Position numbers and translations under genes: made by a program. A stretch of DNA of 21,211 bases, taken from IMG/VR virus record IMGVR_UViG_3300035663_000123, positions 1-21,211 of that record; one strand, written 5' to 3'. Shown here piece after piece: positions 1 through 6,462 of the stretch; the stretch's first letter is position 1, and every line of letters starts with the position of its first letter. Below the pieces are notes generated by a model. That model made no database searches. It was not told the origin of the DNA and saw only the letters and a program-made list of their open reading frames with translations. The DNA is from a virus.

Positions 1-428
1 GCTGTTCGTACATCACGCCATCGAGAAAAGGGAAATACAGGATTTAATCCTAACTCCTCCTCTATATCATCCATGACCAATTGATCTAAATTACCCCGAG
101 CCCATACCCAAGACTTGGGCTCCTTATACTGTGCAGCCCACTGTCTTAACTCATGATACCCATCCTCAAACTTAGCATCAATCGGCGTGGGATACACCGA
201 CTTATGCTTTACATTCTCACACTGATTCTTCCACCAGTCAATCGATGATGGCGTCACGGATCGCTTTAATCGCTTAATCTGATCCTCTGCATCAAATTTG
301 ATAAACTTAGTATTTCGCCTTAAATCCTCTGGGCTAGGCTTACCATCAGGATCAAAATGAGTCACAGCAAGAGATAATATCACAGCATTGGATCGCTTGC
401 CCAATGTCTCAACATCAAACATAAACAT
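1..428 (-). CDS. dexA: DexA-like 3'-5' exonuclease (partial, C-terminus off the window)
   Basis: The frame opens at an ATG at 428 (a second ATG at 422 is possible) and stays open to base 1, giving about 142 residues. The N-terminus reads MFMFDVETLG, a DEDD-exonuclease motif I (D5, E7). A second motif, WARGNLDQLVMDD (residues 109-121, D115), fits motif II. The stretch FSRWRDVRT just before the edge matches the segment that leads to motif III, which lies outside the window. This is the RNase H-fold family of T4 exonuclease A (DexA) and the Rv2179c-like exoribonucleases, which hydrolyse nucleic acid from 3' ends using two metal ions. The gene follows the 59-aa gene with one spacer base and shares its sigma-70 promoter, so it looks early-expressed. 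The family is fairly sure; whether the substrate is DNA or RNA cannot be told. Confidence 0.82.
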   Translation of the reverse strand, partial: MFMFDVETLGKRSNAVILSLAVTHFDPDGKPSPEDLRRNTKFIKFDAEDQIKRLKRSVTPSSIDWWKNQCENVKHKSVYPTPIDAKFEDGYHELRQWAAQYKEPKSWVWARGNLDQLVMDDIEEELGLNPVFPFSRWRDVRT

Positions 429-429
429 A

Positions 430-609
430 TTATCGCCCAGTAAACCTACTCAGTACCTCTGAAGCCTCAGGAAAAATACCTGAACTTAATTTCCGCTCAA
501 TCGATTCAAAATCAATCACGGTCAATGTATAATCTGGCTGAGGATGTGGCTTGCTCATGTCAACTACATGCACCACTCGAAACGTCGTGTCAATATTCCA
601 TCGGTTCAT
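430..609 (-). CDS. Small protein of unknown function (59 aa), first gene of the exonuclease unit
   Basis: A 59-residue soluble protein with no motif I recognise. It starts MNRWNIDTTFRVVHVVDM and is mixed alpha/beta in character. I chose the ATG at 609 because AGGAG (616-620) lies six bases upstream. The alternative ATG at 615 would sit right against the Shine-Dalgarno. It is the first gene after the sigma-70 promoter at 631-659 and ends one base before the DexA-like gene, so the two are probably co-transcribed and translationally coupled. Coding potential is supported by this packing; the function is unknown. Confidence 0.6.
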   Translation of the reverse strand: MNRWNIDTTFRVVHVVDMSKPHPQPDYTLTVIDFESIERKLSSGIFPEASEVLSRFTGR

Positions 610-615
610 AATCAT

Positions 616-620
616 CTCCT
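616..620 (-). promoter_or_regulatory. Ribosome binding site AGGAG that fixes the start at 609
   Basis: AGGAG on the minus strand lies six bases before the ATG at 609 and immediately next to the ATG at 615. It therefore supports the inner start of the 59-aa gene. Confidence 0.6.
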
Positions 621-630
621 AAAAAATCAT

Positions 631-659
631 ATCATACACACTAATCATCTAACTGTCAA
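631..659 (-). promoter_or_regulatory. Consensus sigma-70 promoter (TTGACA - 17 bp - TATGAT)
   Basis: On the minus strand a perfect -35 TTGACA (654-659) is followed by a 17-base spacer (637-653) and a -10 TATGAT (631-636), five of six consensus bases. The expected start near 624 gives a short leader holding AGGAG and the ATG at 609. The -35 overlaps the 3' end of the upstream gene, whose stop is at 649-651. It would let unmodified host RNA polymerase transcribe the small-protein/exonuclease unit early, independently of the upstream fibre genes. I did not find another match this good in the window. Confidence 0.8.
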
Positions 660-1008
660 GCACCGGATCCTCCTGAAAGGAAATAGTCATGGCAATTCTA
701 GGTACTTTTAAACAAAAAACAATATGCGGAAATGATGTTCGAATTAAGGTAGGTTCACTCAACTGAAAAGAAGAAACTGGCTGAATCTTTTTAATCAAAT
801 TACTGTCCCAATACTTTGTACCTCCGGGTGTCATCTGATACTTGTCTCTGTACTCCTCGGGTATATCATAAAAACAAGTCAAAGACTCTTCACAATTCAA
901 TATGGGAAGATTTAATCTGATATTCACACCACTGTTTAATCCTGTAGTGTGATCGGTATGCAAATTTGATTGACTATTGTATATGGTCAGTAATGTAATC
1001 TGCTTCAC
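649..1008 (-). CDS. 2OG-Fe(II)-oxygenase-like protein; start uncertain
   Basis: From a GTG at 1008 the frame encodes 119 residues. The segment holds an H-x-D pair (LHTDH), the strand LNLPILNCEESLTCFY, and a later LIRTSFPHIV with a histidine before a final strand RIAMTISF. This H-x-D...H pattern in a beta-rich context resembles small phage double-stranded-beta-helix (2-oxoglutarate/iron type) proteins. The match is from memory and modest. The start is doubtful: the same frame is open without a stop far upstream (to about 1230) and reads as protein there, but has no ATG, GTG or TTG before this GTG. See the separate entry for 1009-1230. It follows the small fibre-linked gene and ends inside the sigma-70 promoter of the next unit. 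Confidence 0.5.
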   Translation of the reverse strand: MKQITLLTIYNSQSNLHTDHTTGLNSGVNIRLNLPILNCEESLTCFYDIPEEYRDKYQMTPGGTKYWDSNLIKKIQPVSSFQLSEPTLIRTSFPHIVFCLKVPRIAMTISFQEDPVLDS

Positions 1009-1230
1009 CTCACCAAACTTTTGAAGTTCACCATGAAATTCTCTATGAGTAGAAAAATACTCCTCATAATATTCGGTCTTAAACTCCTTCCAAAATGTAT
1101 TCTCTACATTAAACTTCTTGGGATTTAAATTATAATAATAATAAAAATCCCTAGAATGTTTCTCGAAGTTTAATAACTCTACTCTTTTCCAATATGATAT
1201 AGTTATTTTAAGAACCCGAAGTGTTGCTTG
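1009..1230 (-). other. Open-frame N-terminal extension of the oxygenase-like gene, no canonical start codon
   Basis: This stretch continues the downstream frame upstream to a TAG at about 1231-1233. It encodes a plausible globular sequence rich in Trp and Tyr, for example ISYWKRVELLNFEKH, then NPKKFNVENTFWKEF and EYYEEYFSTHREFHGEL, running straight into the 119-aa part. The only start-like codons near the end of the preceding gene are ATA (1204-1206 and 1198-1200). Possible explanations are a rare ATA start, a start codon lost by mutation, a single-base error, or +1 frameshifting from the 95-aa gene that stops at 1208. I cannot decide between these. Confidence 0.45.
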
Positions 1231-1495
1231 ATTGTTGTTCTAATAGGGTTATTAATTGTCGGAGTGTTTCAATATCATTCGGAGGTGATTCTGGTTGTGG
1301 TAATGGATCCGCAGGTTCAGGAGTATTACCTTCACTTACCTTTACATATTCAACACCATTATATTCATAGCCATCCAACCACTTCAAATAAACCTGATAA
1401 TCTCCATTATTCTCATCCATTGGAATATTAGCCATGTCAGCTAAACGTAATACAACATTTGGTTCACCAAATGGGTTACTAACTAATTTGTACAT
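1208..1495 (-). CDS. Small conserved phage protein following the fibre genes (95 aa)
   Basis: The N-terminus MYKLVSNPFGEPNVVLRLAD followed by IPMDENNGDYQVYLKWL is a pattern I recognise from short phage proteins encoded next to tail-fibre genes: a Y-K-L opening, an R-L-x-D-x-A-x-I-P-x-D segment and a D-Y-x-x-Y-x-x-W helix. Here an extra GYEYNGVEYVKVSEGN segment and a Pro/Glu-rich linker precede a C-terminal helix, DIETLRQLITLLEQQ. It starts 14 bases after the last fibre gene, with GAGGAAG just before the ATG. A role in fibre assembly or as a small structural part is inferred from position only. Confidence 0.65.
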   Translation of the reverse strand: MYKLVSNPFGEPNVVLRLADMANIPMDENNGDYQVYLKWLDGYEYNGVEYVKVSEGNTPEPADPLPQPESPPNDIETLRQLITLLEQQSSNTSGS

Positions 1496-1509
1496 TTCTT
1501 CCTCTCTTA

Positions 1510-2739
1510 TTATGTTGGCTCTGCATCAGCTTTAAAATGATAACCAGCTAGAGCATGGGTAGGATTTCCTGCTAGATAAAACATTGCACCATGTCGAGTG
1601 ACACCAGAAGTGGCCGCAGCAGAATCACCTATAAAACTGATATTTTGATTCCATATTGCTCCATAACCTGCGTTTCCCGGAGAATTATATCCAAAATTTT
1701 GTACAGTAGGCGCTGCCCTCATAGGAGTAGGCCATTTCCAATTAAGATATTGTTGAACGGTAGTATACTGCAAATCGGTATGCAATAACATACCGACAAT
1801 CGATTGTGTTCCAGGTGCAGTACCATATGCCCAACTCTTTTGAAAATATCTCATACACAAATCCAATTCTTGCTGAAATGGTCTCACCTCAAATGGGCTA
1901 GCATAAAAATTAGATTGAAATTGCCCTGTTCCTATAAATTCTAGTTGAATACCCGTCAATCTCAGAGTTGAATTTAAAGTGTCAACTAATTGAATTGAAG
2001 TAGCATTGGTGGCCAATACAGTTGATGTTGCTGCCCAAGCGGCTAGCCCTGTTGTTCCTCTATAAGTGGTACCTATACCTAAATTAAATATTAATCTTAA
2101 TCCGGTGTTAATGTCATTCAACCAAGTGCCCGTTTGATCAACAGGAATTAATATTTCTTGGTATTCCCATGTGTTAGCTGTAGCCACAGTATAAACTTGA
2201 TGAAATGTTCTATTCTGAGCACTGTTCTGTAATCGTACAGTATAAGTTCCAGTTCTCGAAGCTTTAGTCCAAAATGAAAGCATCATATAATTTAAATTGA
2301 TGCTTTCACCAAATTGCATATCTGCAATATGTCTACCCTCAATATTTTGTCCAAAAGCATAAACATCAGTTGATCCTAATGTTCTTGCAGCAGTACATTT
2401 TAATTCCACACATTTATCGAAGGTACTGCTTGGATATAAATTGATATTCCTACGACCACCATAATACACTGTAGTTGAAGTAGGTCCATCACTGACGATT
2501 TGAGTTGTGAATGTACTTGCAACAGATCCTATTGTATACCAACGATCAATAGTAAAGAATCTCGTTGTAAAATTAGTTCCAGTAACACCTGGTGCTATCT
2601 GATTTATACGGAAATCTCCGTTAATTATTCTATTTCTCAGCGGAAAAAAAGTAGCACCCGTTGCTGTCCTACCCTCTTTCAGCGCAGCATCGGTCGCTGA
2701 GTAGTGCCCAAGATACTTGTCTGATAGAACCATTGCCAT
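1510..2739 (-). CDS. Tail-fibre/receptor-binding-type protein, paralogue 3 (409 aa)
   Basis: Third of three adjacent related genes. After a short N-terminal part (residues 1-34) comes LRNRIINGDFRINQ (35-47) and TIDRWYTIG, the signature opening of a jelly-roll carbohydrate-binding-like domain. It continues through MLSFWTKASRTGTYTVRLQN (153-172) and WEYQEILIPVDQTGTWLNDI to LTGIQLEFIG (261-270). A conserved hinge, LDLCMRYFQKSWAYG (292-306), then leads to a unique C-terminal domain of about 100 residues that shares little with its two paralogues. That is the expected layout for a distal fibre protein with a variable tip. The start has AAGGA before the ATG at 2739. No collagen-like repeats, chaperone domain or enzyme motif is visible. 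The fibre role is inferred from domain type and tandem context. Confidence 0.75.
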   Translation of the reverse strand: MAMVLSDKYLGHYSATDAALKEGRTATGATFFPLRNRIINGDFRINQIAPGVTGTNFTTRFFTIDRWYTIGSVASTFTTQIVSDGPTSTTVYYGGRRNINLYPSSTFDKCVELKCTAARTLGSTDVYAFGQNIEGRHIADMQFGESINLNYMMLSFWTKASRTGTYTVRLQNSAQNRTFHQVYTVATANTWEYQEILIPVDQTGTWLNDINTGLRLIFNLGIGTTYRGTTGLAAWAATSTVLATNATSIQLVDTLNSTLRLTGIQLEFIGTGQFQSNFYASPFEVRPFQQELDLCMRYFQKSWAYGTAPGTQSIVGMLLHTDLQYTTVQQYLNWKWPTPMRAAPTVQNFGYNSPGNAGYGAIWNQNISFIGDSAAATSGVTRHGAMFYLAGNPTHALAGYHFKADAEPT

Positions 2740-2750
2740 TTTTTTATTCC

Positions 2751-4646
2751 TTAGATAGTATCAGCATCGATTGCAGCACAACCATAATAACCATAGTGGG
2801 ATATCCCCGTGTTATAATCTACTCGCGTTAAACAAGAACTTTCAGAAGAATTGAAAGTATAACCTACAACAGTTTGCCCCCCATTATCTAATGTTACATA
2901 ACCTCTAGTGCCGTTATTAGAAAATAATGTAATAGTAGGTGCTGCTACCTTAGGTGTAAATTGTAGAGGAATATATGTTGTTGTTGAACATGCAGTTTTA
3001 AATCTATAATAGATTCCTAAACTACCACCAGCAGAATTTCCTGTTGCAGGAATCACAAGACTTTCATCAGCAGTTTTCTCGAAATATCTTAAACATCTTA
3101 AATGATCTACACCAGAGTCCATTTTAGATGTGCCCGATGAAACACCCAGTTTAAATTGCTTATCATCCTGTATTGTTGTTGCAGTATATGCGTAGTTATA
3201 TAACTGAGAAGATGTATTCCACCAAATACCAGGACTAGTAGTCTCTATTGTGCCTTGAACTGCGGTTAAAGCTTTCGTATAACATCTATATCCTACGGTG
3301 CTTGTAACGATTGCTCTAGCATAGGGATAGTTAGCACCATTATTATTGTAACCTGGATTTAACTCAAGATATGTTGTTCCGTTTGCGTTTGTTGTATATA
3401 AAACATCAAAAAAGTTATATCCTTCATAAGTTTCAGATGTTCCATAGAAAGTAAACTCTACAATAGTTTTATTAGCACTACTACCACCAAAGTTGTATCC
3501 TTCCCATCTTAACACATATCCAGTTAAACTAGACCCATCTGGTTGTGTAACCGTTCTTGATCCGCCATACAAGGTCAATAATCTTTTGTCACCCTTAAAA
3601 AACCCAACATGTGGCACAGAGGGTGTAGTAGGATTTAATGCAGTGGGAACACTACCCCAACTTCCTGCCGAATTTGTACCGAGAGTTCCGTTCGTACTAA
3701 CATATAATGTACTAGTTGTTTGCCCAAACATTCTAATAGGGAAACCTATAGATACTGTGAATGATGTATCATCAAAATCCCCATTCTGTAGTAATGTTAA
3801 ACCTGTAGTTCCATTTGTTGGAACGCTAGTATTTCTCATTACATACATGGGTATTGCTGAAGCTGTCGCTCTTTCTAAACAAACACCAGTGAGATCAAAT
3901 GTATGCCCCGCAGTCTGATTTATAAAATTTGTTTGATATTGATTGATCAAATAGTTTCCATCTACCCACAAAGATTCTGATCCTGAAGGGACGCTAAACG
4001 TTGATCCTGAGGACAAGGCCCAAAAGATTCTCAATGAAAATGTACCAGTCCAAGTTCCATCACCGCAGGGTGGAAGAGGAATATAAACTTTTGTCCATGT
4101 GTATGGACTTAATGTGTACTGAGTTACAAATGATTTATTACTGGACGCATTTCTAAATGAGACACAGTATGTGCCTGCAACTGATGTTCTAGCCCAGAAA
4201 GATAAAACAAAAGGAACTCCATATGGGCTACCAAAATATCCATCATAAAAATCACCAAGTTCGATTCCGGTTTGAATTCCACAATAATCTCCGGATGCGC
4301 TTGCTGTATTCGTTAAATTTTGTATTTGAATATAAGAATCGTGACCTTCCGGAGTTGAAGATGTAGTACCATATACTCTTTTATAACTGGTTACATTCGA
4401 TGCGGAAGCAAAATAACTATAAAATCTAAATCTGTCGGCAGCAAAATGTTTAACGCTACTATCGGTCGTACTGCTAGGGTGTGTGGTGGTATTATCAACA
4501 GTTCTTTGAGAAAGAACCATGTTTCCATTAGAGATTCTATTTCTGTATGGGCTTGGATCCGCACCAATAGTCGTTAATGGATAAGTTTGAGAAGATCCTG
4601 TTGCATCGAAAATTATACCGCCGTTTGCAGTTAAAGTAATTGCCAT
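2751..4646 (-). CDS. Tail-fibre/receptor-binding-type protein, paralogue 2, with inserted nidogen-like domain (631 aa)
   Basis: Middle and largest of the three paralogues. It carries the same opening, YRNRISNGNMVLSQR (34-48), then FAADRFRFYSYF (68-79), FVLSFWARTSVAGTYCVSFR (146-165), TWTKVYIPLPPCGDGTW and FDLTGVCLE (250-258). The shared hinge LRCLRYFEKT lies at 516-525. Between the last jelly-roll strand and the hinge, where the paralogues have about 30 residues, there are roughly 200 extra residues (about 286-477). They have the look of a nidogen-like phage beta domain: IGFPIRMFGQTTSTLYVSTN, VLRWEGYNF and IVEFTFYGTSETYEGYNFFD. The C-terminal 110 residues again differ from the sister genes. 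AAAGGA precedes the ATG. Host-surface binding is the likely role. The insertion is seen by comparison within the window; the nidogen label is from memory. Confidence 0.77.
   Translation of the reverse strand: MAITLTANGGIIFDATGSSQTYPLTTIGADPSPYRNRISNGNMVLSQRTVDNTTTHPSSTTDSSVKHFAADRFRFYSYFASASNVTSYKRVYGTTSSTPEGHDSYIQIQNLTNTASASGDYCGIQTGIELGDFYDGYFGSPYGVPFVLSFWARTSVAGTYCVSFRNASSNKSFVTQYTLSPYTWTKVYIPLPPCGDGTWTGTFSLRIFWALSSGSTFSVPSGSESLWVDGNYLINQYQTNFINQTAGHTFDLTGVCLERATASAIPMYVMRNTSVPTNGTTGLTLLQNGDFDDTSFTVSIGFPIRMFGQTTSTLYVSTNGTLGTNSAGSWGSVPTALNPTTPSVPHVGFFKGDKRLLTLYGGSRTVTQPDGSSLTGYVLRWEGYNFGGSSANKTIVEFTFYGTSETYEGYNFFDVLYTTNANGTTYLELNPGYNNNGANYPYARAIVTSTVGYRCYTKALTAVQGTIETTSPGIWWNTSSQLYNYAYTATTIQDDKQFKLGVSSGTSKMDSGVDHLRCLRYFEKTADESLVIPATGNSAGGSLGIYYRFKTACSTTTYIPLQFTPKVAAPTITLFSNNGTRGYVTLDNGGQTVVGYTFNSSESSCLTRVDYNTGISHYGYYGCAAIDADTI
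3216..3791 (-). other. Inserted nidogen-like domain within the 631-aa fibre protein
   Basis: Approximate bounds of the segment present in this paralogue and absent from its two neighbours, residues about 286-477. Boundaries were judged by eye from where the shared jelly-roll end and the shared C-[ML]-R-Y-[FY]-x-K hinge resume. Confidence 0.55.
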
Positions 4647-4658
4647 ATACTTTTTCCT

Positions 4659-5813
4659 TTAATTTGTAGCGGCATCGCATACTGCACGATATTGTATATA
4701 AGCGCCATAAAATTGTTCAACACCAGCTTTACCTAAACTTGCTGGATTTGGGCCATATATTTGAAAATTGCTGTCACTTATTTGATTAAAAGTCGCAGTA
4801 CCATTTACATACGAACCCTTATCTATAGAAAAAACTCCTGCTGTTCCACCACTTGCACCGTAAACAGTTACAGTGGGTGCAACCCTCATTCTAGTTTGAA
4901 ATGGAATCGTGTACCAAAATGAAAATGTTGAATAGGAATGACTTCTTTGCTGAGTCCATGTGTAACCATACGCCCCATCGAAGGTGCTAGTAGCCACAGT
5001 GGTTGCATATGCATAACTTTTCTGATAGTACCGCATACATCTTTTCAATTCTAGGGCATATGGAACAAACTCAAATTGTGTTGGATAGGAACCGGGTTCT
5101 ATTTGTACCTTAGCTAGATCGAATGTAGCACCATTTGTTCCTATCAAATTCACATTAGAAGATGTTCCTGCAAAAACTGATGTTGAAAAAGTGTTTTGTA
5201 CGGTACCCTGATATGTCGAACCTATACCACCAACAAACCAAATACCGAATTGAAAATTATTATCAACTGGTGGAGCAGGGCAAGTATATGCCGAGCTTAC
5301 CTGAAAAGATAAGTATTGATATTGCCATTTATTAGCAGTTGTTATTGAGTATGTCTGAAAAGAATAGTACCATGTTCCTGCACTATTTCTAGCTCCCAAC
5401 ATTACGCTATAAGTCCCTGCAATAGAACTTCTAGCCCAAAAACTCACAGTAACTTTTTTTGAATATCCTGCTGCTATTCCTAAATTTAGTGATACTACAT
5501 CAGCACCTTCTAACAGTTGAGTTGCAAGCCAAAAAAATGATCCTGAAGTAACCGCTGCTGCACTCGTCACTGTAGCTCTATAAAAATATCCAGGAAAGTT
5601 TGCTGTTGTTTGTTGAGAAACTGATACACCTCCATAATTAAATCCAGTGGACCACCTATCTAAATTCATAAAGGAGGAGGAAGTATATGAAGCCGCAGCC
5701 CTTTGATTTACACGAAAATCTCCATTATAAAGAACATTCCTAGTTGTGGTAAAATCGTTCCCGAGACTACCGGCAGGTAATACAATATTGTCCGTTGACA
5801 TTGTAATCGTCAT
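4659..5813 (-). CDS. Tail-fibre/receptor-binding-type protein, paralogue 1 (384 aa)
   Basis: First of the three fibre-like genes in transcription order. After about 25 leading residues it has RNVLYNGDFRVNQRA (25-39), LDRWSTGFNYGG (51-62), VTVSFWARSSIAGTYSVMLG (121-140), WQYQYLSFQV and FDLAKVQIEPGSYPTQFEF (231-249). These match strand by strand the jelly-roll domain of the other two paralogues. The hinge LKRCMRYYQKSYAYA (256-270) starts a C-terminal region of about 115 residues specific to this protein. The ATG at 5813 lies three bases after the stop of the preceding small gene. A T4-type late promoter motif lies about 40 bases upstream, which fits late expression of a virion protein. Function as a receptor-binding fibre is inferred. 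Confidence 0.76.
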   Translation of the reverse strand: MTITMSTDNIVLPAGSLGNDFTTTRNVLYNGDFRVNQRAAASYTSSSFMNLDRWSTGFNYGGVSVSQQTTANFPGYFYRATVTSAAAVTSGSFFWLATQLLEGADVVSLNLGIAAGYSKKVTVSFWARSSIAGTYSVMLGARNSAGTWYYSFQTYSITTANKWQYQYLSFQVSSAYTCPAPPVDNNFQFGIWFVGGIGSTYQGTVQNTFSTSVFAGTSSNVNLIGTNGATFDLAKVQIEPGSYPTQFEFVPYALELKRCMRYYQKSYAYATTVATSTFDGAYGYTWTQQRSHSYSTFSFWYTIPFQTRMRVAPTVTVYGASGGTAGVFSIDKGSYVNGTATFNQISDSNFQIYGPNPASLGKAGVEQFYGAYIQYRAVCDAATN

Positions 5814-5816
5814 ATT

Positions 5817-6071
5817 TTACTCTTGTATTTCGTGTGAATTTTTCATTACCATCATATTTATAAACTCTACCGCATCATCTTCCAAACAAAAATATCTTAT
5901 GAAAGTTTGTGCTGTGTATTTAGAAACTACCATCAAAAGTATTTTTTCACTTTCAAAGATGGAAAATTTGATGATCCACCCGTTCCTTACGACCGGGCGG
6001 AAACATACTAAATTATCCCTTATTTGATCCGAAAGGGATGTTTTCGAGTTCTTGTACGACTTTTCTTGCAT
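5817..6071 (-). CDS. Small phage protein of unknown function; start ambiguous
   Basis: The C-terminal two thirds read as a compact conserved-looking domain: NGWIIKFSIFESEKILLMVV, then SKYTAQTFIRYFCLEDDAVE and FINMMV. This resembles short phage proteins with a strand-strand-helix layout, but I know no function. The start is unclear. The only in-frame ATG (6071) overlaps the previous gene by 59 bases and lacks a good Shine-Dalgarno, and the first 30 residues look like out-of-frame translation of that gene. An ATG at 6006, placed better after the previous stop, is out of frame. A hairpin at 5976-6000 whose loop contains AAGGA sits where an initiation region would be. The true product may be about 55 residues. 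Confidence 0.5.
   Translation of the reverse strand: MQEKSYKNSKTSLSDQIRDNLVCFRPVVRNGWIIKFSIFESEKILLMVVSKYTAQTFIRYFCLEDDAVEFINMMVMKNSHEIQE
5855..5862 (-). promoter_or_regulatory. T4-type late promoter motif TATAAATA before the fibre block
   Basis: A perfect TATAAATA on the minus strand, the late-promoter -10 box of T4-like phages, 42 bases upstream of the first fibre gene's ATG at 5813. It lies inside the 3' part of the preceding small gene. It would direct late transcription of the fibre genes by a phage late sigma factor. In A+T-rich DNA an eight-base match can arise by chance; the position raises its credibility. Confidence 0.5.
5976..6000 (-). other. Hairpin with AAGGA in the loop near the start of the small gene
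   Basis: On the minus strand CCGCCCG (5994-6000) pairs with CGGGTGG (5976-5982), seven pairs including one G-U, around an 11-base loop GTCGTAAGGAA. It is unusually G+C-rich for this window. No U-run follows, so it is not a classic terminator. The Shine-Dalgarno-like AAGGA in the loop suggests control of initiation, but this is conjecture. Confidence 0.35.
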
Positions 6072-6231
6072 TAGTAAAATACAATCCGTTCATGTAATTG
6101 ACACCTTTTGTATATGTAGCAAAATCGGGACCTACCATCTTCTCGAATGCAGATACAAATTCTTTCGATACTTTTTCTTGCATATCAATAACTGCAAGAG
6201 AAAAAGTTTTTAGTTGTTCTTTAGCGACCAT
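6013..6231 (-). CDS. Small helical protein of unknown function (72 aa)
   Basis: The ATG at 6231 is chosen because GGAGAG (6236-6241) lies four bases upstream; a longer in-frame extension to 6309 would run into the preceding gene and starts poorly. The product begins MVAKEQLKTFSLAVIDMQEK and is predicted mostly helical, with KEFVSAFEKMVGPDFATYTK and NARKVVQELENI. There is no signal peptide or membrane segment. It has a faint phasin-like feel (amphipathic helices, short length), but I would not assign that. A late-type promoter motif, CATAAATA, sits 30 bases upstream. Confidence 0.6.
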   Translation of the reverse strand: MVAKEQLKTFSLAVIDMQEKVSKEFVSAFEKMVGPDFATYTKGVNYMNGLYFTNARKVVQELENIPFGSNKG

Positions 6232-6259
6232 GGTTCTCTCCTTATAAAAACCTATGATA

Positions 6260-6460
6260 TTATTTATGCTGCATTGCACAAATATTAGAGTCAACCCATT
6301 CTTTTTCACCTAGAAATTCTGGGCTATCCTCTAGTTGTTTCTGAGTTTCCCATAGAATCTTATAGAGTTTCTGTTTAGCACCAAACTGTGTAAATCCATC
6401 CATTCTAGGATCCCGAATGTAATAACCATAATCTCGTATTTGATCCACAATTGTATTCAT
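6260..6460 (-). CDS. Small conserved phage protein of unknown function (66 aa)
   Basis: It begins MNTIVDQIRDYGYYIRDPRM and continues FTQFGAKQKLYKILWETQKQ, then a C-terminal EFLGEKEWVDS. The D-Q-I-R-x-Y-G-Y-Y-I-R-x-x-R opening is one I associate with small marine phage proteins of unknown role. The ATG at 6460 follows GGGGTG. A GTG at 6466 that overlaps the previous stop as GTGA would add two residues and is equally possible. It sits in a tight run of small genes between pstS and the fibre block. Confidence 0.6.
   Translation of the reverse strand: MNTIVDQIRDYGYYIRDPRMDGFTQFGAKQKLYKILWETQKQLEDSPEFLGEKEWVDSNICAMQHK
6261..6268 (-). promoter_or_regulatory. Late-type promoter motif CATAAATA
   Basis: One base off TATAAATA and matching the looser NATAAATA late motif reported for cyanophages. 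It lies 30 bases upstream of the ATG at 6231, at the extreme 3' end of the 66-aa gene. Confidence 0.35.
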
Positions 6461-6462
6461 AG

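Noticed and set aside
1208-1215. Programmed +1 frameshift joining the 95-aa gene to the oxygenase-like frame
   Set aside because: The site GGT-TCT-TAA does not resemble a known +1 slip site well and re-pairing would be poor. Kept only as one option in the finding on the missing start.
3493-3918. 141-codon open frame on the plus strand
   Set aside because: It is antisense to the well-supported 631-aa fibre gene, has no Shine-Dalgarno, and its translation lacks recognisable structure. Long antisense frames are common opposite Thr/Ser/Asn-rich genes.
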